Of a DNA stretch of 64,000 bases, positions 31,503 through 43,200 are shown one piece after another. The DNA comes from Entomortierella parvispora. Taxonomy: Eukaryota; Mortierellomycota; Mortierellomycetes; Mortierellales; Mortierellaceae. Under the pieces are notes generated by a model that did no database searches, was not told where the DNA came from, and worked only from the letters and a program-made list of their open reading frames with translations. Position 1 is the first letter of the stretch. Every line of letters starts with the position of its first letter. The position numbers and the translations under genes are program-made. The stretch covers positions 744,001-808,000 of the forward strand of contig OY752147.1 of assembly GCA_963573315.1 (NCBI GenBank), in the 5' to 3' direction.

Positions 31503-33499
31503 CTATGCTTTGTTCATCTGAGGTTGCTGATGAAGATGTTGAGGTGGGGGAACGTGGTGCTGTTGCTGTTGCTGGTGGTGGTGATGATGAGGGGGACCAG
31601 CACGACCATAGCCCTGTCCATTGCCGCCTCCGTAATGGTTCTGGAGTCCACCGTTATTGCTGTTGTGGTTGTTGTTATGGTGGTGGTGATGGTGATGATG
31701 GCCATTGTTGCCGTTGTTCTGATGATGATGGTGATGATGGTTGCTGTTATTGTTGTTGTTGTACGAGTAAGGGTAGGCACCGTTGTTCTGAGGACCTCCC
31801 ATAGGGTATCCAGCTCCGTTGTTATAGTAACCATAGTGGTTGTTACGCGCGGCATTTTCTGCTGTGCGATCCTTGCCCCAAGAAAACTGCAGAGTGTATG
31901 ATATGATTTGTGATTTTGAGGGGGAGGGGGGTGTCAGTTTCATGTTGTACTCCATCCAAGAAAACAACCAAGCACTTCGATCCAGAGTCACATCGTTTAC
32001 CTTGGCGGCGCGTCCATTGATCATGGTACCAGCCAAACGAACAATGGCGTTAGCAGCCTTCTCGTGCGACTCCATCTTGACAAACGCAAAGCCACGATCT
32101 GCTTGCAATCTCATATCCACCACAAAGCCAAAGGGTTGGAAGAAGGGCATCAAGTCTTCCTGGGTTGTCTGAGGAGGCAGGTTTCCAACGTAGACTGTCG
32201 TGTTGAACGGAGGCGCCTGACCTACAACCATCTTGAAAGAGTTACCATGGTGCATACCTAAAGAAGGAAAACAAGTTAGACTTTTGGTCACTCACATAGT
32301 CCAGATAAAAGGCGCATGAACATACCCTGATGGTTGAAGGCTGGGCCAGGCATGCCGCGTTGGCTAGCCCAGTTGCAGCGAATAGGTCTGTTGCCGAGAA
32401 CTTGTCCTGTCATCGAAATGATGGCACGTTCAGCATCCTGAGCACAATAGTTTGTTTTGACAATCTCTGTTAGTGATTTAGTCCAATGTGTCGGGTAGCA
32501 GTATCATGCGGACGCCTTCTTGTTCTTACTGCGCGTTCCTTGAAGGCGGCAAATCCGTATCCTCGAGATTTCCCAGAGTTGGCATCCCACATAACACGAG
32601 CATCACTATGGGGACAAAGCCCTGAAGCGTTAATGTCATCTGCATTGGGTGTTTGTCATGTTCCTTTGGTTGCTATCAGCTCCAATTGGGGTACGTACGT
32701 CATGGTGCCAAAGACACCGAATGCCTTGCTCAATGCCTCGTCGTTTATCTCGGGACTGATATCTCCAATAAAGATGTGGTAATGGGCTGTAGAGCGTAGC
32801 GTGAAAAAAGAGGGATTGATAAGTTTCTAGAAAAAGGAGTCATGTAGCGCCGGTGTTGGATCAAATCCTTACATGCGGTATCCTCCTTTCCTGTAACCTG
32901 TCCAGTAAAAGCCCAGTTAACCTTGATTTCCTACAAGGGGGATCAAATAAAGGTTTTAGTATCCATCCAACATATTTTCAAATAAAAGTCAGCGACATAT
33001 CCCGTTCAATTTACATGGGCGTAGATACGTCTTCCATTCAAGCTCTGAAGTGCCATTTCGGCCTCTTCATGACTCGAGTACTCAACAAAGCCATAGTTGA
33101 GACCTCCTTGATGGGCAAACTATATAAACGAGGACAAACAGGTAGCATCAGCGTCAAGTTTGCAGACAAGGGCGAGGACTATTCTTTGCTCAGCATCGAA
33201 AGGATTAGACTGATTACGTTCTTATCGCGAATGATCTTGACACTCTCGACTTGGCCTCCAGTTTGTGAAAAGATTTCCTGGAGAGCAGCTTCGTTCACGC
33301 TCTGATCCAAGTTGCCGACATAAAGCGTTTTTGAATTCTCGTCTGGCTGGAAAGCTGGCGCCGACGTGCTCGAACTGGAGCCGACAGATGCAGGCGCGTT
33401 CGGGGTGGAGGTGGAGGGACTGGCAGTAGCCATGCCTGCAGGGGGGGGAGGGGCGACCTGTTGGGACGCAGGGTCCTGATTTTGGGTAAATTGATCCAT
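31503..33499 (-). CDS. PUB1: PUB1/TIA1-type RNA-binding protein with three RRMs
   Basis: Eight exons, complement(join(31503..31886,32001..32257,32326..32437,32530..32605,32699..32786,32873..32930,33015..33119,33218..33499)), encode 453 residues. There are three RRMs. RRM1 starts TLYVGNLDQSVNE, RRM2 starts HIFIGDISPEIND, and RRM3 has VYVGNLPPQTTQ with RGFAFVKMESHEKAANAI. The segment FSWGKDRT closing RRM3 is typical of Pub1/TIA1. The C-tail is Asn/His/Gln/Gly-rich and prion-like. Proteins of this family bind U-rich or poly(A) mRNA, act on splicing and mRNA stability, and assemble stress granules. The stretch between exons 7 and 8 can be read through in frame but would interrupt RRM3, so it is treated as an intron. 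Confidence 0.92.
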
Positions 33500-34633
33500 T
33501 GTAAAAGATATTCGACAGAGACGGAAGGAATGAAAGACGGCAACGGCACTGAAAACCAACAAACGAGAAAGGCACTGAGAGATATAATAAAAAAGACACT
33601 GGAGGACCAGGCACAGGAGTTGTTAATGGAATTGCATCGATGAGATCTCAATGGTGCAACGCGCGGTCCTGACGCGCTTCTGGCGAGTGAAAGGACTGTG
33701 TCGTCAGTCCCCTTCACCGATGAAACCAAGGAACGCTTTCTACTGCGGTCCAGAGCCGATGGCGATTCCTCAGGGAAGGAGCAGACATTCCTCAGCTTTT
33801 TTCATTGGCGCCCATGCGAGCCAGAGGGGAGGGGGATGTGGCATGGGTGTGGGGCAGTTGGGTGTGTTTACCTGAGGAAGGAAAAGAGAAAAAAAGAAAA
33901 AAAGAAAGAGAAAAGAACAGAGACACAGAGAGACAGTCAGACGGCGATATCCAATGTCCTTGCGTCCAGGTGATGAAGGATGGAGTGATGAGAAGAAGAA
34001 GAAGAAGAAAAGAACCCATGCATCTATCCACTCGACTGAACCAGCAGCATTCACCATCTGTTCCTTTCCTGGCGGCAGGCAGCACCGCCGCCTCTTGTCG
34101 ACGTCACCGCATCTCTCCGCCGTCGCACATGCTAACAAATCTCCGGCTCTCTGTTGATCGGACATTCGCCATCCTGTCCATCACATTGAATCCCGCGACC
34201 CGCTTCTGTCAATCTCTCTCATCGCCCTCGGCAATCAGGATCCTCCTTGCATACCCCTTCGCCGAAATCAGCCTGCCCCCCCGTACGTGGTTTATCCATC
34301 CATCCATCAATCCCTTCCCATCCCGCTCCGAGTAGGACTGCGTTCCCCTTCCCCTTCGGATTTCACTGTTTGCTCCAATCTCCGAACGCGAAGGCGATCT
34401 GTCATGGATCTATCGAGCTGATGAACAGACTACCGGATCAGCAACTACATGAAAGCTAATGCCGACTTCCTCCTCTCTATCTCTCTTTCTCTTCCATCAT
34501 CTTTTGAACTATCTTCATCCTTTGACCTGTTGTTTGTGCCCGGAATCTTGTCCTACGTTTGGTGTGGCTGAACCTTTATAGTCTTTCGGCCTTTCTCTCT
34601 CCACTCTCCCGATCACCCCACAGGAACATAGCC
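33500..34633. other. Divergent intergenic region PUB1 / NDUFA8
   Basis: This region is 1.13 kb. It holds purine-rich AAAAAG stretches (about 33885-33915), a GAA run (about 33992-34010) and a pyrimidine-rich leader before the NDUFA8 start (about 34468-34620). No conserved gene was seen. Confidence 0.5.
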
Positions 34634-35291
34634 ATGGCCACCTACCGTGAAGCATCATTGCCCACTGGCAAGTTCATTGACCCTACACCTGCTCCCGCAG
34701 AGTCTGCTCACCCCGAAGTTGGTGCCACTTCTGCTCCCTTGAAATCGGCTGCTTTTTTCATTGGTGCTTACTGCAAGGACTACAATGAAGACTTCATGCT
34801 CTGCAAGAACGAGAACAACGACCCCGCACACTGCTTGAAGGAGGGCCGCAAGGTCACTCGTTGCGCAATGGATCTGTACGTTCACCTGCCTTTTTCAGTT
34901 GCGTTCTGGGATAACAATTGAAACTACTTGGAAAAAAAATCTCTTGACGCTATTTCTTTCTGATCTACTGAAATCTAGTATCACCAAGCTCCGCGAGAAT
35001 TGCGAAAAGGAATGGGAGGCACACTACACGTGCTTGGAGAAGCACAATCAGGAGTACTATGCTTGCCGCAAGCCCGAGAGGACCTTGAACGAGTGCGTCT
35101 TTTCTAAATTGGTAAGTTGTGGGACGAAATCGGCAACCAGATCGTGCTTAAGATCCGACATAGACCTTGGGCTATTCGGGACAGTCGTCATTAACGCTAG
35201 GTTTCAAAACTCCTAATAGAAATTGGAGAAGGTTATCCCTGAGGCATCAGGCACCCCTATCCATCTCCGTGAGAAGACCATCTACAACTAG
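34634..35291 (+). CDS. Mitochondrial complex I subunit NDUFA8 (CHCH)
   Basis: Three exons, join(34634..34875,34979..35111,35220..35291), encode 148 residues. Four CX9C motifs are visible: CKDYNEDFMLC, CLKEGRKVTRC, CEKEWEAHYTC and CRKPERTLNEC. This is the double CHCH arrangement of NDUFA8 (PGIV; the 20.8-kDa subunit in Neurospora). The protein is imported into the intermembrane space by the Mia40 disulfide relay and sits on the P-module side of NADH:ubiquinone oxidoreductase. The N-terminus lacks a cleavable presequence, as expected. Its presence shows that the organism keeps a conventional complex I. Confidence 0.92.
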
Positions 35292-37221
35292 ACCTACTAC
35301 TGCACCCGATGGCAAATCCTTAAAAAAAGTATCAGACGACCTCTGGAATCATGTTGAGGACTGCATATGCAGATTCAATACATACTTTGCGCAAGGAAGG
35401 TCGACAGAAAAGAAAGAAAAAAAACGTCTCTATTCCATTCATTTTATTCAGGAATAAAGAGGAAAGGCTAGATCCTCGACGCGTCTCCAGAGCGTAAAAA
35501 AATAAAACCTACACTTTCTAGACATTTTTTTTTGATGCCTTGGGACCATGCACTGTGCACTGGTCAAATATCTGTGTTAAGGGTCCATTTTCATGGAGTT
35601 GTGCTTCACCACAGAGGGGATCTCGGAAAGGAATACAAAGCAATCAGAACGTCTGTCGCCTCACTTTGAGGATAGGTGCCTCCCCACGATGACCTTTGAA
35701 TAGCGCAGTTGATCCCCATTGATACAGAGATAGCCATTGTAGACAACACACGGAAAGACTATATAGCAAAAATGCCCAGAACTTTGATCGAATGGGGTCG
35801 GACACATATACGTGGCAATTGGAGGTGTGAAAGTGGAAGGGGGTTAGGGAAGGAAACAAAGGAGATAAAGGTGTGCACGACCCGGATGGTTCTTTCCACT
35901 TCTGGCCATTGCCGAGAGGCTGTCCAGATGTTGCAATCGCGCGTTGAACAAACACAAAGCAGGGTCGGACCCAAAAAAAAAAAAAAAGAAATTCAAGGAA
36001 GAAAGAGAGAGGCCGTTGTGCTTGGGGCAGCGAAATTTGGGGCGGAAGCTATTAAAGGTGGAGCAGTCACCCAACTAACCACAGGAAGAGGCAGCAAAGT
36101 GAGAGCCGACGTGGCCCCTTCGCGAAGAAGAATTGGGTGCAATTACATGTTGGCAACACTTGAACGGAACGCTGTTCTTTTTAAGTTGGGTTCTGCAGTT
36201 GTGTGCTCGGGTTATGCTACACTTGCCTGCAGGGGCAGTTGGTCTGGTCTGGTCTAGTCAGCGCGAATGTCTCCGCGATGAGTGGTAAGAGAGGAAGAGC
36301 AGGTAGACTTACTTTGTGTAGACATCCAGGTCCCAAGGTCCCAATGCAGAAGTCCTGGATCACTAGACCGGATCAGACTCCAGAGAGCTGTCCCACTCCG
36401 AACCAGAGCGCAAAGTCTCCCTCTCCACAGGCGAACGCCAAGAGGGATTGAATAGGGAGAGGGGGAGAGTCGTATTCAATGGCAGACCTGCCCTGGAGAC
36501 GGCCAACAAGAAAAAAAGGCACCGGTGGAGTGGAGGCAAGCGAGTGGCCGTCTTTGTTGGGGGCGATCGCATCTTTGGCTGGGTTTCGTTTTGGAAGACA
36601 AAAAAAAAAAAAAAAAATTATTGAAGGTGGGGGTGTTCGGTCGGTTACACGGGTCCAGCACGGGCGGGCGGCAGCAGCGATTCAATCGCAAATGTTATCT
36701 TATCGAGTCCGCTGGATCAGACTTCACTCGCAGGACGCTGGACGCGCACAAACAGCTTTTTTTGCTCTGCTTTTGTTCGTGGATGTTGGGCCTTGTATTG
36801 CAGTTGTTGGGAAAGTCGCCCCTCCCTTCCTGGCCCTTCTTTCCGACTTGTCTTGTTCTTCTTTTCCTTTCCCTCTTCTTCCTCTTCCTTTTCTTCTTCT
36901 TCTCTTTCTCCTCATCCTCCCCACCCTCTCACTCCATCCCTCCGCCTCCTCCATCTCCTCATTCAGAACCTCTTCCACCTCTTCGCATTCAATCAGCATT
37001 CGCATACTCTCGTGTTTAATATTTCGTTCTTGTTGCATTCCTTCCTCTCTGCCCTTCGCATTCACTCGCATTCCTTGTTTCCTCTCCCTCTTCTTTGACC
37101 GAAAGACATATTGAAAAGTTGCATTCAATTTTCGCTCAAAGGACCCTAACGAGAAAACATCCTTCTTACCTTGACCCATTACAAATAACGAAAACAATCC
37201 TTTCCCGAACAAAAGCCGATC
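35292..37221. other. 1.9-kb region between NDUFA8 and the fatty acid synthase
   Basis: This is the largest gene-free stretch in the window. It contains A runs (about 35971-35984 and 36600-36616), a GGTCT short repeat (36240-36255) and a long pyrimidine-rich tract (about 36825-37095) ahead of the fatty acid synthase start. It presumably holds the synthase promoter and 5' UTR. No coding or RNA gene was recognised. Confidence 0.5.
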
Positions 37222-40200
37222 ATGACGACTACGTTGCAGTCCAACTTGACCCGTCCACTTGCCCTCAAGCAAGGAACTTCCGAGGTTTCGATCCTCGTCC
37301 CTGCTGATGTTTGGGTCGCTGCTGAACAGCTTCGCGAAGAGTTTTTGCTCTCGAGCCACGCAGAAGAGACCGCTCCCGCTGCTGAAGAAGGTGCCGTCGC
37401 TGATGACCAGGCTCCCGAGATGGCCCTGGTCGCCCGTTTCCTCAAGTTTGCCACTGACAAGAGCGAGCAGGTAAACGATCCTTTTCAACATGGTTATATG
37501 GAATGAGCGTCAACAGTCGGGAGAACTGGCCAATGTCCCTGAGATCTGGGACGAGCAGGAGAGGGAAAAGTGGATCGATCTGGGATGAGTGATACAATGG
37601 TATCTACAACGGAACTCGGATTCACCCACTCTGAGGAGAGTGCGAAAGGAGCATGGACAAAGACGGGAGAACAACCAGGAACCCAACAGAGCGGCGACGA
37701 TTCCAGGGAGACGAAGACAGGCTTTTTTTTTCTGTTTTTGTGGGGGAGAGTGATCTGGAGATGCTTTGGTGGCAAAAGACTTGATCTGAGTTTCCGCTTT
37801 GGGACCACAGTCCTACCTGGTGGAATGACATGGTATGCTGAGGAAGAGGAGGAAGAGGAGTGGATCTTTCTCATCCCGACCCTGCAACCCTCTTCCTTCG
37901 TCCTGTCAACACGGACAAAAGAAACAGGGAAGGTCCCCCTTTCGCAGGGGGGAGGAAGAGAGGGACGGAAGGACGATGGCGGATCATCAAAATGATTTTT
38001 TTTGGGTGCAACTGAGAATTTAATTTAACGTTCGGAGCGGGTTGGGTGGAGAGGGAAAAAAGAGAGTGCTTTCCCACGACTGTCGCACACTGGGCCAGGC
38101 CCAGAGGTGCAAAGAACTGGCGGCGAGAGCCGGATCGGATCTCTTGGGGGCGACAGGAGACCAAGAAACTAACAATGCCGTTTCCTCTCCGTTTCTCTGT
38201 CTCTGCCGCCACCATAGAGCGACCCCTCGTTGCAGTTCGTCCCTGTGCTCAAGACCGTCTTCCTTTTCTTTGTTACCAAATACCTCAAAGGAAACGACAT
38301 CCATGCGGTCACTCGCCAGCTTGCAAAGGATACCCGCGTCGTCATCATCAACGCTTTCTTCTCTGCCCTCGTTTTCCTGCGCTCCATGGACGCCCTTGAT
38401 TCGGATGAGTACACTCCTCCAACCTCGGCCCTGATGGCTGCTGCTCACGAGGGAAATGCAAAGATCTTTGCCATCTTTGGTGGCCAGGGAAACATTGAAG
38501 AGTACTTTGATGAACTCGCCGATATCTACACTACCTATACCACCTTGGTCCAGGACTACGTGGAGGAGATGGCTGCCGTGTTGCGCGAGCATGCCAAATC
38601 CGATGACGCTTCAGTTTTCCACTCCAAGGGATTGGATGTCATGGGTTGGCTCCGGAACCCAGACTCGAAACCTGATGTTGCATATCTCGTTTCGGCCCCC
38701 GTGTCCCTGCCCTTGATCGGACTTGTGCAATTGATGCATTACTATGTTATGCTCAAGGTAAGAACGACGAAAACATCGCTTATTTCGGCAGTCGAATTGA
38801 GCCGAAAGGGTGTATACAGAGTGTGAGGTACTGACCAGCGTGGATACAACTCTCTTATTTTCATGGCGGAAATTGTAGGTTCTTGATCAGACCCCAGAGC
38901 AGCTTCGTAGCGTCATTTTGGGATCTACTGGACACTCGCAGGGAATCATCTCCTCTGTTGTCATCTCGTCTTCTGCCACCTACGACGACTTCTTTGTCAA
39001 CTCCCGCAAGGCCCTCGGTCTTCTCTTTTGGATCGGAACCCGCTCACAGCAGATCTACCCTCAAACGACCCTCAACCCTGCTATTCTCCAGGACTCACTC
39101 TCCAACAACGAGGGCAACCCCACACCCATGTTGGTGGTAAACTCTCTCCGCGCTTCTGAGGTCCAGAAGTATGTTGAGGCCACGAACCTGCATTTACCCG
39201 AGGAGCGCAAGATCAAGATTGCGCTTATCAACGGTCCCCGTTCCTCCATCTGCACAGGACCCCCGCAGTCGCTCTACGGTTTGAACCTCGCCCTTCGCAA
39301 GCTCAAGGCTCCCACTGGCCTCGAGCAGGGCCGTGTTCCGTTCTCTCAGAGAAAGGTCAAGTTCTCGTCGCGCTTTTTGCCCATCACGGCACCTTTCCAT
39401 TCCTCCTATTTGGACGGTGTTTCGTCGTTGGTTGCTGAGGACATCACTCGCTATGACCTGAACTTTGATCATACCAAAATGGAGATGCCCGTCTTCTCAA
39501 CTGATTCTGGCAAGAACATTGCTGGATCACCCACCATCACCATGGACTTGGTCGACCAGATTTGCTCACTCCCTGTCTACTGGGAGAAGGCCACCGCCAT
39601 GGCCGGTTCAACCCATGTTATTGATTTCGGTCCTGGTGGATCCTCTGGTGTCGGTTCTTTGACTGCTCGCAACAAGGATGGTAACGGTGTTCAGGTAGTT
39701 CTTGCTGGAGCCACTGAGGGCGTTAACCGTGAGCTTTCGTACAAGCCCGATCTCTTTGATGCCAACCCCGCATCCCTTCGGTATGCCCCTAACTGGGTCA
39801 GTGAGTTCCAGCCCAAGCTGGTTCGCGTTAACGGCGAGATTCATATCGACACTCGCATGTCTCGTCTTTTGGCCAAGCCTCCACTTATGGTCGCTGGTAT
39901 GACCCCCTCCACTGTCAACGAAGGATTCGTCAGCGCTGTGATGAACGCCGGATACCACATTGAGTTGGCCGGAGGTGGACACTACAACGAGGCTGCTGTT
40001 CGCAGCAAGGTCAAGAAGATCATGCAGCTGACCACTCCTGGAGCCGGAATCACCCTCAACACTCTGTTCATCAATGTGCGTCAATGGGGCTTCCAAGCTC
40101 CTCTTGTGCCAAAGTTGCGTCGTGAGGGTCTCCCCATGGAGGGCTTCTGTTGTGCCGCCGGAGTGCCTTCGCTTGAGGTCGCGAACGAGTTTATCACGGA

Positions 40201-43200
40201 CATGATTGATGCTGGTATTCGCCACGTTTCCTTCAAGCCAGGTTCAGTTGAGGCTATTCGCCAAGTTTTGTCGATTGCTGCTGCCCACCCTGATATGCCT
40301 ATCATTCTTCAGTGGACCGGTGGTCGTGCCGGTGGCCATCACTCTTTCGAGGATTTCCATCAACCTATCTTGGAGACCTATTCTGCTATCCGTCGTCACT
40401 CCAACGTCATCCTTGTTGCAGGATCCGGATTTGGAGGTGCTGAGGATACTCTTCCCTACTTGACTGGAGATTGGTCGTTGGAGTTGGATTACCCTCCTAT
40501 GCCATTCGATGGAATGCTTTTTGGCTCTCGTGTTATGGTCGCCAAAGAGGGTATGGCCTCCTTGGGTGTCAAGCAGGCCATTGTAGATGCCCCCGGCGTC
40601 CAAGATTCAGAGTGGGAGAAGACCTACAAGGGTCCTACTGGTGGTGTGATGACTGTCCGCTCCGAGCTTGGTGAGCCCATTCACAAGATTGCCACCCGTG
40701 GAGTCAAGCTCTGGAAGGAGATGGACGACACTATTTTTGCCCTCCCCAAGGACAAGCGCGCTGCCGCTTTGTTGGTTAAGAAGGATTATATCATCAAGCG
40801 ACTCAACGCCGATTTCCAAAAGGTTTGAAGTTGTCCTGTGGCTTGTTGGTTTATGTTTATTGAGGTTGATTCATTCTAATCTGTTGTTTTTTTCTTTCTC
40901 CAGGTTTGGTTTGGCAAGAAGGCTGATGGTAGCGTTGCTGACCTTCAGGACATGACCTATGAGGAAGTCGTCAACCGTCTCATTGAACTTCTCTTCATCA
41001 AGCACGAGGAGCGCTGGATTGATCACTCTCACCGCAACTTGCTCGGAGATATTCTTCGCCGTATTGAAGAGCGTTTCGTTGGCGCTGAGAAGAACTCTAT
41101 TGTCCAAACATACTCTCAGCTTGACATCCCCTTCGAGTTCTCTCAGCAATTCCTCGACACCTACCCTTTGACCAAGACTCAGCTTTTGACCACCGAGGAT
41201 GTTGGTTACTTCTTGTTCTTAATGAACCGTCGCGGACAAAAGCCAGTTCCTTTCATCCCCGTCCTCGACAAGGATTTCGAGGTCTGGTTCAAGAAGGATT
41301 CTCTCTGGCAAGCCGAGGACTTGGCCGCAGTCGTTGACCAGGATGTGCAGCGTACCTGCATTCTTCAAGGGCCAGCTGCTGTGCGTTATGCTACCAAGGT
41401 GGACGAGCCCGTTAAGGATATTCTTGATGGCATCTTCTATAGCCACATCGCATCACTCAAGGAGCGCTACTACAACAACAGCGTGGAGGACATCCCCGAG
41501 GTCGAATACTTTGGTGGCAAGCCCAGCCGTTACGAATCCTCACTCAAGGCTGTCCTGCCTTTGGTCAAGGTCGATCTCTATGAGAACGACAAGATCAAGT
41601 CAGTGGAGACTTCCATGCTGGACTCTAGCTTGCCCAAGACTGAAGATTGGCTGGAATTTATTGCTGGACAGGATCCTTCCTGGTTCCGCGCCTTGTTGAC
41701 AACTCCAGCCGTTATCCAGGGCAAGAAGTTCTTGGACAACCCTTTGGCTCGTGTCTTCCGTCCTCGTGTCTCGCAGTTGGTCCACTTCAAGTACGAGGCT
41801 GATAAGCTCGAGTCGGTCAACGTTTACGACCGTCGCTCTTGGTCTGCCTCGAGCAAGTCGAACGACCTTTCGCCTTCTCTCTCTGCTCGTATCAAGGGCA
41901 AGGACATGATTGAGGTTATTCTTATCGAGAAGATTGGTGACCGCCAGATCCCCTTCCCTCTTCTCTTCCACTACACTCCTGAGAAGGGCTATGCCACTAT
42001 CCACGAGGTCATGGAGGGCCGTAACGAGAGAATCAAGGAGTTTTACTACAAGCTTTGGTTTCCCTCGGAGGAGGCTGAGTTTGGTGCTTGCCTTGATACT
42101 GAAGCCTTCACCGAGAAGTTCATCTGCAATGGTGAGAAGGTCAACACTCCCGAGATCCAGGAGTTCTGCCAGGCGGTCGGTAACCAAGCTGAGCTCTACG
42201 TTGAACGTCGTCAAAAGGTTGTCTATGCTCCCATGGACTTTGCCATTGTTGTCGGATGGAAGTCGATCATCAAGGCCATTTTCCCCAAGTCCATTGATGG
42301 CGATCTCTTGAAGCTTGTGCATCTCTCAAACGGATTCCGTATGTTGGATGGCGCCGAGCCCTTGAAGCAAGGTGACATTGTCGACACCGTTGCAGAGATC
42401 AACGCAGTGGTGAACAATGACTCTGGCAAGCTGGTCCAGGTCAAGGGTGTCGTTTTGCGCGACGGCAAGCGTGTTATGGAGGTTACATCTGAGTTCTTGT
42501 ACCGCGGCACTTTCCATGATTACCAAAACACGTTCCAGAAGACTGTTGAAACTCCTATGGAGGTCAAGTTGGCGTCTGCCAAGGATGTTGCTGTCTTGAA
42601 GAGCAAGGAATGGATTCAGTGGGCTGAAGGCGAGCACACTGTTGCCCCTAATGCTTCGCTAGTTTTCCGTTTGAACACTGTCGTTCGTTTCAAGAACAAG
42701 ACAACTTTCTCGCATGTCGAGACCACCGGAACTGTTTCCATGCAGATCTCCACCAAGGAGCATGTTGAGATTGCCAACGTCCAGTACACTAACGAGGAAG
42801 AGACCCACGGAAACCCCGTCCTTGCTTACTTGAAGCGTACTGGCACTCCCATCGAGCAGGCCATCCACTTTGAGAACGGAGGCTACTCTGTGATGCCCGA
42901 GGGATCTTTTAGCTCCGAGGTCATCTCGCCTTTCAGCAACGAGCCCTATGCTAAGGTCTCTGGCGACTTTAACCCTATTCACGTCAATCCCTATTTTGCT
43001 GATCTTGCAGAGCTCCCTGGCACCATCACTCATGGTATGTGGACTAGCGCCTCTACTCGCAAGTTTGTCGAGATCTTTGCCGCTGATAACCATCCCCAGC
43101 GCGTTACAAGGTAAGCCACTACTTTAGACCGACAGTGTATTTCCGATAATTCAGTTTCCTAACATCAATGGTCAAATTCCACGATTCAACATAGCTACGA

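Noticed and set aside
31887..32000. Reading PUB1 through the last intron
   Set aside because: The frame is open, but the insertion would break RRM3 just before its final strand; splicing restores the family sequence.
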